Assembly (NCBI GenBank): GCA_003573975.1
Contig: AP018533.1
Coordinates: 2,604,319 to 2,668,318 of the forward strand
Source: Clostridiales bacterium CCNA10
GTDB taxonomy: Bacteria > Bacillota > Clostridia > Oscillospirales > Oscillospiraceae
Length of the DNA stretch: 64,000 bases
Direction of reading: 5' to 3'
Part shown: piece by piece, positions 48,398 to 57,546 of the stretch
Numbering within the stretch: position 1 is the stretch's first letter
Layout of the letters: each line of letters begins with the position of its first letter
Position numbers and translations under genes: made by a program
The notes under the pieces: model-generated
Database searches by the model: none
Seen by the model: the letters and a program-made list of their open reading frames with translations, nothing else
What the model was told of the DNA's origin: nothing

Positions 48398-48411
48398 CCA
48401 GAGAGCAGAAA

Positions 48412-49614
48412 TTACTCCTCGATGTCGATGACAACACCGGAACCAACGGTACGGCCGCCCTCGCGGATAGCGAAGCGCAGGCCCTTCTCGATGGCGATGG
48501 GGGTGATCAGCTCGACCTTCATGTCCACGTTGTCGCCGGGCATGCACATCTCAGTGCCCTCGGGCAGAGTGATGATGCCGGTCACGTCGGTGGTACGGAA
48601 GTAGAACTGAGGACGATAGTTGTTGAAGAAGGGGGTGTGACGGCCACCCTCGTCCTTGGACAGAACGTACACCTGGCCGGTGAACTTGGTGTGGGGGTGA
48701 ATGGAGCCGGGCTTACACAGAACCTGGCCACGCTCGATGTCGGTCTTGGCAACACCGCGGAGCAGAGCGCCCACGTTATCGCCGGCCTCAGCGTAATCCA
48801 GAGTCTTGCGGAACATCTCCAGGCCGGTGACAACGGTGGACTTCTTCTCGTCGGACAGGCCAACGATCTCCACGGTCTCGCCGGTCTTGATCAGGCCACG
48901 CTCCACACGGCCGGTGGCCACGGTGCCACGGCCAGAGATGGTGAACACGTCCTCGACGGGCATCAGGAAGGGCAGGTCGTCGTTACGGGCGGGAGTGGGG
49001 ATATAGCTGTCAACAGCGTCCATCAGCTCCTTGATGCAGGCATACTCGGGAGCGTTGGGATCGTTGGACTCGGAGGTCAGGGCGTTCAGAGCGGAGCCCT
49101 TGATGATGGGGATGTCGTCGCCGGGGAACTCGTAGTTGGACAGGGTCTCACGGACCTCCATCTCGACCAGCTCCAGCAACTCCTCGTCATCGACCTGATC
49201 GCACTTGTTCAGGAACACGACGATGGCGGGCACGCCGACCTGACGGGCCAGCAGGATGTGCTCCTTGGTCTGAGCCATGGGGCCGTCGGTGGCGGCGATG
49301 ACCAGGATGGCGCCGTCCATCTGGGCAGCACCGGTGATCATGTTCTTGATATAGTCGGCGTGGCCCGGGCAGTCAACGTGGGCATAGTGCCGGTTGGCAG
49401 TCTCATACTCCACGTGAGAGGTGTTGATGGTGATGCCGCGCTCGCGCTCCTCGGGAGCCTTGTCGATGGAGCTGTAATCGGTGTAGTCGGCGCCGCCCTG
49501 CATAGCCAGGTACTTGGTGATGGCGGCGGTCAGAGTGGTCTTGCCGTGGTCAACGTGGCCGATGGTGCCGATGTTGACATGGGGCTTGGTACGCTCGAAT
49601 TTCTGCTTAGCCAT
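48412..49614 (-). CDS. tuf: Translation elongation factor Tu
   Basis: EF-Tu delivers aminoacyl-tRNA to the ribosome. The 400-residue protein has GHVDHGKTT near 19-27, [12 protein letters not shown], and the three-domain length expected. The ATG follows AAGGAGG-type sequence. Last gene of the L7Ae-rpsL-rpsG-fusA-tuf operon, 128 bases after fusA. Confidence 0.98.
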   Translation of the reverse strand: MAKQKFERTKPHVNIGTIGHVDHGKTTLTAAITKYLAMQGGADYTDYSSIDKAPEERERGITINTSHVEYETANRHYAHVDCPGHADYIKNMITGAAQMDGAILVIAATDGPMAQTKEHILLARQVGVPAIVVFLNKCDQVDDEELLELVEMEVRETLSNYEFPGDDIPIIKGSALNALTSESNDPNAPEYACIKELMDAVDSYIPTPARNDDLPFLMPVEDVFTISGRGTVATGRVERGLIKTGETVEIVGLSDEKKSTVVTGLEMFRKTLDYAEAGDNVGALLRGVAKTDIERGQVLCKPGSIHPHTKFTGQVYVLSKDEGGRHTPFFNNYRPQFYFRTTDVTGIITLPEGTEMCMPGDNVDMKVELITPIAIEKGLRFAIREGGRTVGSGVVIDIEE

Positions 49615-49742
49615 TGAGAATTTCCTCCTTATATTACAGTTGATGTCGAGAAAAAGATAGGTATCGCATATCAGGGTTATTTTATCCTATTCCGCCCATA
49701 AATGCAAGCCTATTTTCTAACTCAGGTGCAGCCCGGATTTCC

Positions 49743-51848
49743 TTACTCCTGGCTGCGACCGCGCTCGGCAATGATCTTGTCCGCGATGCTCTTGGGGATC
49801 TCCACATAGCTGTGGGGCTCCATGGAGTACTGGCCGCGGCCCTGAGTGGAAGAACGCAGGTCGGTGGCATAGCCAAACATATTGGCCAGCGGGACCAGCG
49901 CGTCGATCTGCATGGCGCCGGGACGGCTCTCCTGACCCTGGATCTGACCGCGGCGGCTGTTCAGGTCGCCGATGACATTGCCCAGGTACTCGTCGGGGAC
50001 GATGACGGAGACCTTCATCATGGGCTCCAGCAGGCAGGGCGTCGCCTTGCGGCAGGCCTCCTTGAAGGCCATGGAGCCGGCGATCTTAAAGGCCATCTCA
50101 GAGGAGTCGACCTCATGGTAGGAGCCGAAGGTCAGGTGGACCTTCACGTCCACCACCGGGTAGCCAGCCAGCACACCGGCCTGCATGGCGCCCTGGATAC
50201 CGGCGTCCACCGCGGGGATATACTCCTTGGGGATCACGCCGCCGGTGATCTCGTTGAGGAACTCGTAACCCTTGCCGGGCTCGTTGGGCTCAACGGTGAT
50301 GCGGACATGGCCGTACTGGCCCTTACCGCCGGACTGACGGGCGTACTTGGTATCCTGCTCCACAGACTTCTTGATGGTCTCCTTATAGGCGACCTGGGGA
50401 GCGCCGACATTGGCCTCCACCTTGAACTCACGGAGCAGACGGTCCACGATGATCTCCAGGTGCAGCTCGCCCATGCCGGCGATGATGGTCTGACCGGTCT
50501 CCTCATCGGTGTAGGTCTTAAAGGTGGGGTCCTCCTCAGCCAGCTTCACCAGAGCCAGACCCATCTTCTCCTGACCGGCCTTGGTCTTGGGCTCGATGGC
50601 CACGCGGATAACAGGCTCGGGGAACTCCATGGACTCCAGAATGATGGGGTGCTTCTCATCGCAGAGGGTGTCACCAGTGGTGGAGTTCTTCAGGCCGACC
50701 ACAGCGGCGATGTCGCCGGCGTAGCAGCACTCAATGTCCTCACGGTGATTGGCGTGCATCTGGAGGATGCGGCCAATGCGCTCCTTCTGCTTCTTGGTGG
50801 AGTTGAGCACGGTGGTACCGGTGTTCAGCACGCCGGAGTATACACGCACAAAGGACAGACGGCCCACGAAGGGATCGGTGGCGATCTTAAAGGCCAGGGC
50901 GGAGAAGGGGGCGTTGTCATCGGCATGACGCTCATCCTCTTCCTCGGTATCGGGATCAATACCCTTGATGGCAGGAATGTCCACGGGAGAGGGCATATAG
51001 TCCACGATGGCGTCCAGCAGCTTCTGAACACCCTTGTTGCGGTAAGAGGTACCGCAGACCACAGGAACCATGACGTTGTCAATGGTGCCCTTACGGATGG
51101 CCCGGCGGATCATGTCCTGAGGAACTTCCTGCTCCTCCAGAACCAGCATCATGATCTCCTCGTCGATGTCGGCACAGGCGTCCAGCAGCTTGGTGCGGTA
51201 CTCCTGGGCCAGCTCCATCATATCCTCGGGGATGGGCTCCACGCGCATATCCTTGCCCAGCTCGTCGTAATAGACGTCGGCGTCCATCTCCACCAGATCA
51301 ATGATGCCCTTGAAGGTGTCCTCAGCGCCGATGGGCAGCTGGATGGGCACCGCATTGCACTTCAGTCGGTCGTGGATCATGTTCAGCACGTTGAAGAAAT
51401 CGGCGCCCATGATGTCCATCTTGTTGACGTAGATCATGCGGGGCACGCGGTAGTTGTCGGCCTGACGCCACACAGTCTCAGACTGGGGCTCCACGCCGCC
51501 CTTGGCGCACATGACGGTAACAGAGCCGTCCAGCACACGCAGGGAACGCTCCACCTCCACGGTGAAGTCCACGTGACCCGGGGTATCGATGATGTTCAGA
51601 CGGGTCTGGGGGAACTGGTTCTTGGTGCCCTGCCAGTAGCAGGTGGTAGCGGCGGAGGTGATGGTGATACCACGCTCCTGCTCCTGCGCCATCCAGTCCA
51701 TGGTGGCGGTACCCTCGTGGGTCTCGCCGATCTTGTAGTTCACGCCGGTGTAGTACAGAATACGCTCGGTAGTGGTGGTCTTGCCCGCATCGATGTGGGC
51801 CATGATGCCGATGTTACGGGTATTCTCCAAAGAAACTTTTCTAGACAT
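49743..51848 (-). CDS. fusA: Translation elongation factor G
   Basis: EF-G drives translocation and ribosome recycling. The 701-residue protein has the G motif [31 protein letters not shown], and complete domains II to V (GMGELHLEI in domain [11 protein letters not shown] in domain V). It lies 18 bases after rpsG. Confidence 0.98.
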   Translation of the reverse strand: MSRKVSLENTRNIGIMAHIDAGKTTTTERILYYTGVNYKIGETHEGTATMDWMAQEQERGITITSAATTCYWQGTKNQFPQTRLNIIDTPGHVDFTVEVERSLRVLDGSVTVMCAKGGVEPQSETVWRQADNYRVPRMIYVNKMDIMGADFFNVLNMIHDRLKCNAVPIQLPIGAEDTFKGIIDLVEMDADVYYDELGKDMRVEPIPEDMMELAQEYRTKLLDACADIDEEIMMLVLEEQEVPQDMIRRAIRKGTIDNVMVPVVCGTSYRNKGVQKLLDAIVDYMPSPVDIPAIKGIDPDTEEEDERHADDNAPFSALAFKIATDPFVGRLSFVRVYSGVLNTGTTVLNSTKKQKERIGRILQMHANHREDIECCYAGDIAAVVGLKNSTTGDTLCDEKHPIILESMEFPEPVIRVAIEPKTKAGQEKMGLALVKLAEEDPTFKTYTDEETGQTIIAGMGELHLEIIVDRLLREFKVEANVGAPQVAYKETIKKSVEQDTKYARQSGGKGQYGHVRITVEPNEPGKGYEFLNEITGGVIPKEYIPAVDAGIQGAMQAGVLAGYPVVDVKVHLTFGSYHEVDSSEMAFKIAGSMAFKEACRKATPCLLEPMMKVSVIVPDEYLGNVIGDLNSRRGQIQGQESRPGAMQIDALVPLANMFGYATDLRSSTQGRGQYSMEPHSYVEIPKSIADKIIAERGRSQE

Positions 51849-51866
51849 ACTTCGTCTCCTTTTGGA

Positions 51867-52337
51867 TTACCAGCGGTAGTGGGCGAAGGCCTTGTTGGAC
51901 TCGGCCATCTTGTGGGTGTCCTCGCGCTTCTTCACAGCGCCGCCCAAGTTGTTGGCAGCGTCCATGATCTCGCCGGCCAGACGCTCCTTCATGGTCTTCT
52001 CGCCGCGGTTGCGGGCATAAGCGGTCAGCCAGCGCAGACCCAGGGTCTGGCGGCGCTCAGGGCGGACCTCGATGGGCACCTGGTAGGTGGCGCCGCCCAC
52101 ACGGCGGGCCTTGACCTCCAGGGAAGGCATGATGTTCTCCAGGGCCTGGGTGTAGACCTCCATCGGCTCCTTGCCGGTCTTGTCCTTGATGATCTCGAAG
52201 GCGCCGTAGACCACCTTCTGAGCCACGCCCTTCTTACCGTCCAGCATAATGCTGTTGGTCAGCTTGGTAACCAAAACAGAGTTATACAGCGGATCGGGCA
52301 GAACCTCCCGCTTGGGTACATTTCCTCTTCTGGGCAC
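51867..52337 (-). CDS. rpsG: Small-subunit ribosomal protein uS7
   Basis: uS7 nucleates assembly of the 30S head. The 156-residue protein starts from GTG at 52337 (read [16 protein letters not shown]) with GGAGGG 9 bases upstream; earlier in-frame ATGs have no ribosome site. It ends AHYRW, as expected for bacterial S7. The 183-base gap to rpsL holds a GCAAGGC hairpin that could take part in S7 autoregulation. Confidence 0.97.
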   Translation of the reverse strand: MPRRGNVPKREVLPDPLYNSVLVTKLTNSIMLDGKKGVAQKVVYGAFEIIKDKTGKEPMEVYTQALENIMPSLEVKARRVGGATYQVPIEVRPERRQTLGLRWLTAYARNRGEKTMKERLAGEIMDAANNLGGAVKKREDTHKMAESNKAFAHYRW

Positions 52338-52453
52338 TTTGCTTCCCTCCTTCATATAGAATTCAATGAAATCATAGGTACTCGTCATACATTGGTATGG
52401 CGTGTAATGCCTGTCCGAGGTCTGCCCATACTTAATATATAGGTAAACGCTCG

Positions 52454-52473
52454 GCAAGGCGGGGTTGCCTTGC
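52454..52473 (-). promoter_or_regulatory. Hairpin in the rpsL-rpsG spacer
   Basis: GCAAGGC-GGGGTT-GCCTTGC stem-loop in an unusually long spacer. In E. coli this interval holds the S7 translational operator. Equivalence here is a guess. Confidence 0.3.
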
Positions 52474-52520
52474 GCAAACGCACAATGCAATTCAAGTAGA
52501 AATAACTTTACAGGGTAAAA

Positions 52521-52943
52521 TTACTTCTTGCCGGCCTTGGGCCGCTTGGCGCCGTACTTGGAACGGGCCTGCATCCGGCCGTTGACGCCCTGGGTGTCCA
52601 GGCTACCGCGGATGATGTGGTAACGCACACCGGGGAGGTCCTTGACACGGCCGCCGCGGATCATCACCACGGAGTGCTCCTGAAGGTTGTGGCCGACGCC
52701 GGGGATATAGGCGGTGACCTCATAGCCGTTGGTCAGACGCACACGGGCGATCTTACGCAGAGCGGAGTTCGGCTTCTTAGGAGTGGAAGTACGAACGGCG
52801 GTGCACACACCTCTCTTCTGAGGAGAAGGCAGATCGGTCTCGCGGTTCTTCAGGGTGTTCAGGCCATGCTGAAGGGCGGGAGAAGTGGACTTGTAGGTCA
52901 CCTGCTCACGGCCCTTGCGGACCAGCTGATTAAAAGTAGGCAT
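52521..52943 (-). CDS. rpsL: Small-subunit ribosomal protein uS12
   Basis: uS12 shapes the decoding centre. The 140-residue protein starts [12 protein letters not shown] at ATG 52943 with AAAGGAGG upstream. The [10 protein letters not shown] and [13 protein letters not shown] loops keep the lysines that are changed in streptomycin-resistant mutants, so the allele looks sensitive type. Confidence 0.98.
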   Translation of the reverse strand: MPTFNQLVRKGREQVTYKSTSPALQHGLNTLKNRETDLPSPQKRGVCTAVRTSTPKKPNSALRKIARVRLTNGYEVTAYIPGVGHNLQEHSVVMIRGGRVKDLPGVRYHIIRGSLDTQGVNGRMQARSKYGAKRPKAGKK

Positions 52944-53044
52944 GATTTTCCTCCTTTCCAAAAGTCTGCCCCAGATGGGGCATGGTATTTATTTTAACAA
53001 AATAAGGGGGACCTTATTCTGCTAAAAACAAAAAAGTTTGGGAC

Positions 53045-53284
53045 TTATACCACGGCGGCAATGGCGGCTCCCACGGCGATGCCGCAGGCCTCGCCCAGCA
53101 GCTTCATGTTCTCCGCCTGCTCCACCCGCACGCCCGCGCGGACGGCCTCCTGGACCAGAGGCTGCAGGATACGGGGATCTGCGTCCCGGGCGATATAGAT
53201 CTTCTTCGCCCTTCCGTCCCTCAGGGCGCGGCGGGCCTGTTTGCTCCCCACGACCTTTTGGGCCTGTTTGAGTTCTTCCAGCAT
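53045..53284 (-). CDS. Ribosomal L7Ae-like K-turn protein (YbxF/RplGB family)
   Basis: This 79-residue member of the L7Ae/L30e/Gadd45 fold has GSKQARRALRDGRAKKIYIARDADP, which forms the kink-turn RNA binding face. In Firmicutes this gene usually lies between rpoC and rpsL. Here it heads the operon, because the gene upstream is a divergent serpin. ATG 53284 has GAGGAGG upstream. Confidence 0.9.
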   Translation of the reverse strand: MLEELKQAQKVVGSKQARRALRDGRAKKIYIARDADPRILQPLVQEAVRAGVRVEQAENMKLLGEACGIAVGAAIAAVV

Positions 53285-53429
53285 CTCGGTGCCCTCCTCC
53301 TCGCCGTCACAAGCGCCCAGGCACTGCTCCGGCTCTCCAGTCCCCCCCGCTCGATCGGGTCCGGGTCTGGGTTCTTTCAGGTTTTCATCGGGTAAAAGGG
53401 CGCAAAGTCCCTTACCACCGCAATTTTGA

Positions 53430-53458
53430 ATTATAACATCATGTCAAGGCCCCGTCAA
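53430..53458 (-). promoter_or_regulatory. Promoter of the L7Ae-rpsL-rpsG-fusA-tuf operon
   Basis: On the minus strand TTGACG (53458-53453), 17 bases, TATAAT (53435-53430). The leader is about 140 bases long and contains an imperfect GGTAAGGG/CCCTTTTACC hairpin. Confidence 0.85.
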
Positions 53459-53577
53459 GATAAATTTTCCCGGAAATTTGCAGTTCTGTCGCCTCTTTCT
53501 GGCCGCTTTGTCCAAAAGCCGGTCCTGCGCCTGGGAACCTTTTATCCCTCCGCATCGTCTAAATTTTAATAAGAGGA

Positions 53578-53605
53578 TTGTTCCCGTCCCGCGCCCTGGT
53601 ACAAT
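53578..53605 (+). promoter_or_regulatory. Promoter of the serpin gene
   Basis: TTGTTC (53578-53583), 16 bases, TACAAT (53600-53605). It is divergent from the str operon promoter. Confidence 0.55.
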
Positions 53606-53639
53606 ATCCATAAGGAATCATCGAAAGGAGGCCCCCACT

Positions 53640-54890
53640 ATGAAACGCGCCCTCGCCCTGCTTCTGGTCAGCGCCCTGTCCCTCTCCCTGCTGTCCGGCT
53701 GCTCCGCCGGACCCGCCGCGGAGCAGCTTTCCGCAGAACCCATTTCCCTGACCGCACAGGAGCTGGCCGCCCACGGCCCGGACGTTCAGGACGCCTGCGA
53801 CGCCCTCTCCTCCTTCGGCCTGGAACTGCTGCAAAACACAGAACAGTCCGGTGAGAGCACCCTCCTCTCCCCGCTCTCCGTGATCCTGGCCCTGTCCATG
53901 GCAGCCAACGGGGCGGAGGGCGAGACGCTGGCTCAGTTCCAGGAGGCGCTGGGCGGCGTCTCTCTGGAGGCCCTCAACGCCGCCTGTCAGTCTCTCCTGT
54001 CTGATTACCGGCAGCTGGGCGGCTCAACCCGGGCCAGCATCGCCAACAGCCTGTGGGTGGATCCGGAGGGGCAGATCTCTGAGGAGTTCATCGGCCGCTG
54101 CATGGGGATCTACGGCGCCGAGGTCTTTCAGGGGGAGCTGTCCGCCCCCGCTGTCGTGGATAACGTGAACCGCTGGGTGTCGAAGCAGACGGAGGGACTC
54201 ATTCCGAAGCTGGTCCAGCAGCCCTTCCCCGAGGACACCGCCGCCCTGCTGATCAACGCCCTCTATCTGAACAACACCTGGGAGCTGGCATTCGATCCCA
54301 ACAGCACCTATCCCCGGGAATTTACCCACAGCGGCGGCCAGGTGGAACGGATGGACTTTCTCCACCATTCCTTCACTGACCTGCTCTACCTCCAGGGCGA
54401 GGGCGCTCAGGTGGTGGTGCTGCCCTACGATGACGGTCGGCTGGCCTTTGCGGCCATCCTGCCCGACTCCCCCGACCTGAGCGGATGGCTGGACTCCCTG
54501 GACGGAAACGCCCTGTCCCGGCTGGTACAGGGGGCGGAGGAGCAGCGGTTCTTATATCTGGCTTTTCCCAAATTTGAAGCTGAGTGGAGCGGCTCGCTTC
54601 AGAAGATCTTAACGGACATGGGGCTGGAGGACGCCTTCACCCCCGGTCAGGCCGATTTTTCCCGGATGGGCGATCACCCCAACGGCTATTACCTGAGCGA
54701 GGTCCTCCACGCCGCCAAGCTCCAGGTGAACGAGAAGGGCACTGAGGCGGCCGCCGCCACACTGGTCGCACCCGCCAGCGGCGCTCCCCCACCGGAGCAG
54801 GGCGTCGAGCTGCTGCTGGACCGCCCCTTCCTGTACGGCATCTTTGACCGGCAGAACGGCGTCCCCCTGTTTCTGGGAACCTTTGAATGA
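53640..54890 (+). CDS. Serpin (serine protease inhibitor), predicted lipoprotein
   Basis: The 416-residue protein has a type II signal peptide with lipobox LSGC (Cys21), so it should be anchored outside the membrane. A complete serpin fold follows: NTLLSPLSV-type B helix region, NSLWVD, LLINALYLNNTW and the C-terminal RPFLYGIFD, GVPLFLGTF strands. The hinge before the reactive loop is NEKGTEAAAAT, which fits inhibitory serpins. Counting from it, P1-P1' is about Gly-Ala in a small-residue, Pro-rich loop, suggesting elastase- or subtilisin-like targets. ATG 53640 has AAAGGAGG upstream. Confidence 0.93.
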   Translation: MKRALALLLVSALSLSLLSGCSAGPAAEQLSAEPISLTAQELAAHGPDVQDACDALSSFGLELLQNTEQSGESTLLSPLSVILALSMAANGAEGETLAQFQEALGGVSLEALNAACQSLLSDYRQLGGSTRASIANSLWVDPEGQISEEFIGRCMGIYGAEVFQGELSAPAVVDNVNRWVSKQTEGLIPKLVQQPFPEDTAALLINALYLNNTWELAFDPNSTYPREFTHSGGQVERMDFLHHSFTDLLYLQGEGAQVVVLPYDDGRLAFAAILPDSPDLSGWLDSLDGNALSRLVQGAEEQRFLYLAFPKFEAEWSGSLQKILTDMGLEDAFTPGQADFSRMGDHPNGYYLSEVLHAAKLQVNEKGTEAAAATLVAPASGAPPPEQGVELLLDRPFLYGIFDRQNGVPLFLGTFE

Positions 54891-54947
54891 ATGAGGAATT
54901 GATCCAAACGATCCAACAAATCCAGTCCCCTATCCGGCCCACCCTCC

Positions 54948-54996
54948 AATTCCTAACTCCTAACTCCTAATTCCTAATTCCTAACTCCTAACTCCG
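54948..54996 (+). repeat. Array of seven 7-bp repeats
   Basis: Seven head-to-tail units of AAYTCCT, alternating AATTCCT and AACTCCT, run without interruption. The last unit ends in G. They lie between the serpin and ferredoxin genes. A degenerate array of the same unit lies at 31896-31937. Confidence 0.85.
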
Positions 54997-55047
54997 TGCA
55001 TATCCCGCCTCCCTCCGGGCATCCTAGCCCGGAAAGGAGGGAATGTG

Positions 55048-55236
55048 ATGAACGTCCACGTCAATGAAAACTGTATTGGTTGCGGCCTGTGCGTCAATAT
55101 GTGCGGCAGCGTCTTTCTGATGACCGAGGAGGGGGTCGCCGCCGCCCGGGACGAGATCTTCCCGGAACAGGAGGGTCAGGTCCAGGAGGCCGCCGAGAGC
55201 TGCCCCGTCAATGCCATCGAGATCCTCCACCATTGA
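55048..55236 (+). CDS. Small [4Fe-4S] ferredoxin
   Basis: This 62-residue single-cluster ferredoxin has CIGCGLC (C-x2-C-x2-C) followed by another Cys three residues on. A distant Cys in SCPVNAIEI completes the cluster as in Bacillus-type ferredoxins. The second CxxC motif of 2[4Fe-4S] clostridial ferredoxins is missing. AAAGGAGG precedes the ATG. Its redox partner is not indicated by the neighbours. Confidence 0.93.
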   Translation: MNVHVNENCIGCGLCVNMCGSVFLMTEEGVAAARDEIFPEQEGQVQEAAESCPVNAIEILHH

Positions 55237-55251
55237 TGCGTCCGAAACCAA

Positions 55252-55289
55252 AGCAGGCGGGGCCGTCCCACGGGACGGCCCCGCCTGCT
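55252..55289 (+). terminator. Strong hairpin after the ferredoxin gene
   Basis: AGCAGGCGGGGCCGTCC pairs with its full inverted copy (17 bp, 4-base loop). No T-tract follows. Confidence 0.6.
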
Positions 55290-55386
55290 GATTGCCGCCA
55301 GACAGAGCAATGCCCCCGCCCGTTCGCTCCAGAAAGGAACCGCCGGCCCAGGGGCACCAACATATTTTAAAAGGCTGGAAGGTTGC

Positions 55387-55482
55387 TCAGGCGTGATGCT
55401 TCGTCCAGGTGTGAGTATAGGACCACATGATCCCCACCACAGCGGCCAGCAGGGCGGCCACAGTCACGATCTCATTCAGCAT
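55387..55482 (-). CDS. 31-residue single-span membrane peptide
   Basis: ATG at 55482 lies 10 bases after AAAGGAG. The peptide MLNEIVTVAALLAAVVGIMW... has one hydrophobic helix (about 5-20) and a short Thr/Trp/His-rich polar tail ending THTWTKHHA. This is the composition of bacterial small membrane proteins that accompany larger complexes. Both neighbours are on other units, so it would be transcribed alone. No family is recognised. The optimal ribosome site and clear topology support it. Confidence 0.6.
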   Translation of the reverse strand: MLNEIVTVAALLAAVVGIMWSYTHTWTKHHA

Positions 55483-55886
55483 GATAACTCAACTCCTTTC
55501 CTGTTCTGTCATTATCTTACTCCTCCTCCCTCCATCCTGTCAATGGACGCTCCGCCGATTCTTCTCCCGGCTCTTCCCAGCCCCGTTGTGCATTTTTTCG
55601 TCTTTTCCACAAATTCAAAAACAGATACTATTTTGCTTCATTTCATGTTAATTTTCCGTTAAGAACATGGATTCATTCATTTAATTTTATACATTCTGTT
55701 TTGTAATGGGCCAACATTCCTCCATTCTCTAGGAAAACGACGGACCGCCACATGCCCGCCGGTCTTTCCCAATTTTCCCCGCGGCTCCTCTCCCTTCAAA
55801 TTGTTCTATCTTGACCTTTTTATGTTCCATCTCTCCAGACGTCATCCGAAGTACACCCGCCCAGACGGCCCCCGCTCAAGCGAAAT
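55483..55886. other. AT-richer intergenic stretch with no gene found
   Basis: About 400 bases between the small membrane peptide and the HtrA terminator are clearly less GC-rich than the surroundings, notably 55600-55730. No frame with a ribosome site, no tRNA and no recognised RNA motif was seen. A TTGACA occurs at 55543-55538 on the minus strand but lacks a well-spaced -10. Confidence 0.5.
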
Positions 55887-55923
55887 GGCCCCGCCGCGGA
55901 ACGATATGTTCCGCGGCGGGGCC
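55887..55923 (-). terminator. Terminator after the HtrA gene
   Basis: GGCCCCGCCGCGGAAC pairs perfectly with its inverted copy (16 bp, 5-base loop); ATTTCGCTT follows on the minus strand. Confidence 0.75.
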
Positions 55924-55955
55924 GCAAAGGGAGGCAGCGTCCGGCGGGACATGGA

Positions 55956-57332
55956 TCACCAGGGGAAGCCGCCGAAGGGCCAGCCGGTGGAGGGCTGCTG
56001 CTGGACCTGCTGATTGGACTCCTGCTGAGGTTGGTTGGCCGCCTCAGTCTGCTCATTCTTCTCGTCAAAGGTGATGGTCAGTTCCATTTTGTCCTCGCCC
56101 CGCAGCACGGTCAGCTTGGCGGTATCCCCCGCCTTATAGCCGGAGGACAGGGCAGCGGTGAGGGCCGTGCTGGAGTCGATAGCAGTATCATCGATGGCAA
56201 TGATGATGTCATCGGCCTGCAAGCCCGCCTTCTGGGCACAGGACCCATCCGCCACGCTCTCCACATAAGCTCCGGCACTGACGCCATAGTGCTGGGCATA
56301 GTCGGGAACCGAGGTCACCTGCACCCCCATATAGGGCTTGCCGGTAACATATCCGTTTTCAATCAGATCGGTGATAATCTCCTTCACATCGTTGATGGGG
56401 AGGGCGAAGCCCAGGCCCTCAGCGGAGACGCCGGAGCTGCTCTGGGTATACTTGGCGGTCACGATGCCCACCACATTTCCATAGCTGTCAAACAGAGGGC
56501 CGCCGGAGTTGCCAGGATTGATGTCACAGTTGGTCTGAAGGACATTCAGCGTGGTGGTCTCCGCAGCGCCGGTGCTGGGGTTGGTGCTGGTGGTGGTGAT
56601 CAGCCGGTCCAGAGCGGACACCAGGCCGTCCGTCAGGGAGTAGGTCAGCTCACCCAGGGGGTTGCCGATGGTATAGACGCCCTCGCCCACCACAAGCTGG
56701 TCGCTGTCCCCCAGCTTTACCGGGGTCAGGTCAGAAGCCTCGATCTTCAGCACGGCCACGTCGTTATCCTGCTCTCCCCCTACCAGCTTGGCGGTATATT
56801 GTTTGCCGTCCGCGAAGGAGACCTCAATGGACACCGAGCTGTCCTTGGCCGCATCCTCAATCACGTGGTAGTTGGTGACGATATAGCCGTCCTGGGTCAG
56901 CACAAAGCCGGACCCGCTGGCGGCGGAGGTGGTAGTCTGTCCAAAGATATTCACCGACGTGGTGGACACCGTGATGCCCACACAGGAGGCCAGGTTGCTG
57001 GCATAGAGCTGCTCTGGAATCATGGGCTCCCCTCCATTGCTGTTGGCTACCGTGTCCACCTCCACAGTGGGCCGCTCGCTCTCATAGATCACGGTGTCCC
57101 CCCGGTCCATCTGCCGGTACAAGGCGGCTCCGCCTACACCGGCTCCGCCGCCCACCACGGCGCAGGCCAGCAGAAGAGCAACCGCCTTGGTAGGAAAGCC
57201 ATGGTGCTTCCGGGGCTGCTCCGGTCCACCAGGTGCGCCGGGGCCCGCGGGAATGGGATCGGTGTAGTCTCCGAAGCCGCCGCGGTATCCGTCGTTCTCA
57301 CTATTATAAAAGTTGAAATCATTGGTCCCCAT
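55956..57332 (-). CDS. HtrA/DegP-like membrane-anchored serine protease with PDZ domain
   Basis: This envelope quality-control protease has 458 residues. A cytoplasmic Gly/Pro-rich N-terminus is followed by one transmembrane helix (about 48-70). The trypsin-like domain has catalytic His156, Asp191 and Ser276 (GNSGGP), then one PDZ domain (about 325-420), and a Gln-rich tail ends in an aromatic GWPFGGFPW. ATG 57332 has AAGGAG upstream. It is probably monocistronic. Confidence 0.93.
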   Translation of the reverse strand: MGTNDFNFYNSENDGYRGGFGDYTDPIPAGPGAPGGPEQPRKHHGFPTKAVALLLACAVVGGGAGVGGAALYRQMDRGDTVIYESERPTVEVDTVANSNGGEPMIPEQLYASNLASCVGITVSTTSVNIFGQTTTSAASGSGFVLTQDGYIVTNYHVIEDAAKDSSVSIEVSFADGKQYTAKLVGGEQDNDVAVLKIEASDLTPVKLGDSDQLVVGEGVYTIGNPLGELTYSLTDGLVSALDRLITTTSTNPSTGAAETTTLNVLQTNCDINPGNSGGPLFDSYGNVVGIVTAKYTQSSSGVSAEGLGFALPINDVKEIITDLIENGYVTGKPYMGVQVTSVPDYAQHYGVSAGAYVESVADGSCAQKAGLQADDIIIAIDDTAIDSSTALTAALSSGYKAGDTAKLTVLRGEDKMELTITFDEKNEQTEAANQPQQESNQQVQQQPSTGWPFGGFPW

Positions 57333-57484
57333 ATTGATCCACTCCTTAAGTTCTTTGTTCTGGAGGTCTATCCTTTTGACATTGCCCAGTATACGGGAAA
57401 AATATGAAAAAACCATGAAGAAAAATCGCGGCTTTTTTTAATTTTTCCCGTCAGTCCCCAGTTTCATCTCTCCCTCCCAAGAAA

Positions 57485-57520
57485 ACAGCGTGTTCCCGCC
57501 CCAAAATGGGGCAGGAACAC
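57485..57520 (-). terminator. Terminator after the ytvI-like gene
   Basis: A GTGTTCC-GCCCC/GGGGC-GGAACAC stem is followed on the minus strand by TGTTTTCTT. Confidence 0.75.
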
Positions 57521-57546
57521 GGCTTTGATACACAGGATACAGGCGT

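Noticed and set aside
49812-52442. 876-residue open frame opposite fusA and rpsG
   Set aside because: Crosses two real ribosomal operon genes on the other strand and has no motif.
54948-54996. CRISPR or VNTR inside a coding region
   Set aside because: Units are 7 bases with no spacers, and the array is intergenic with no ribosome site.
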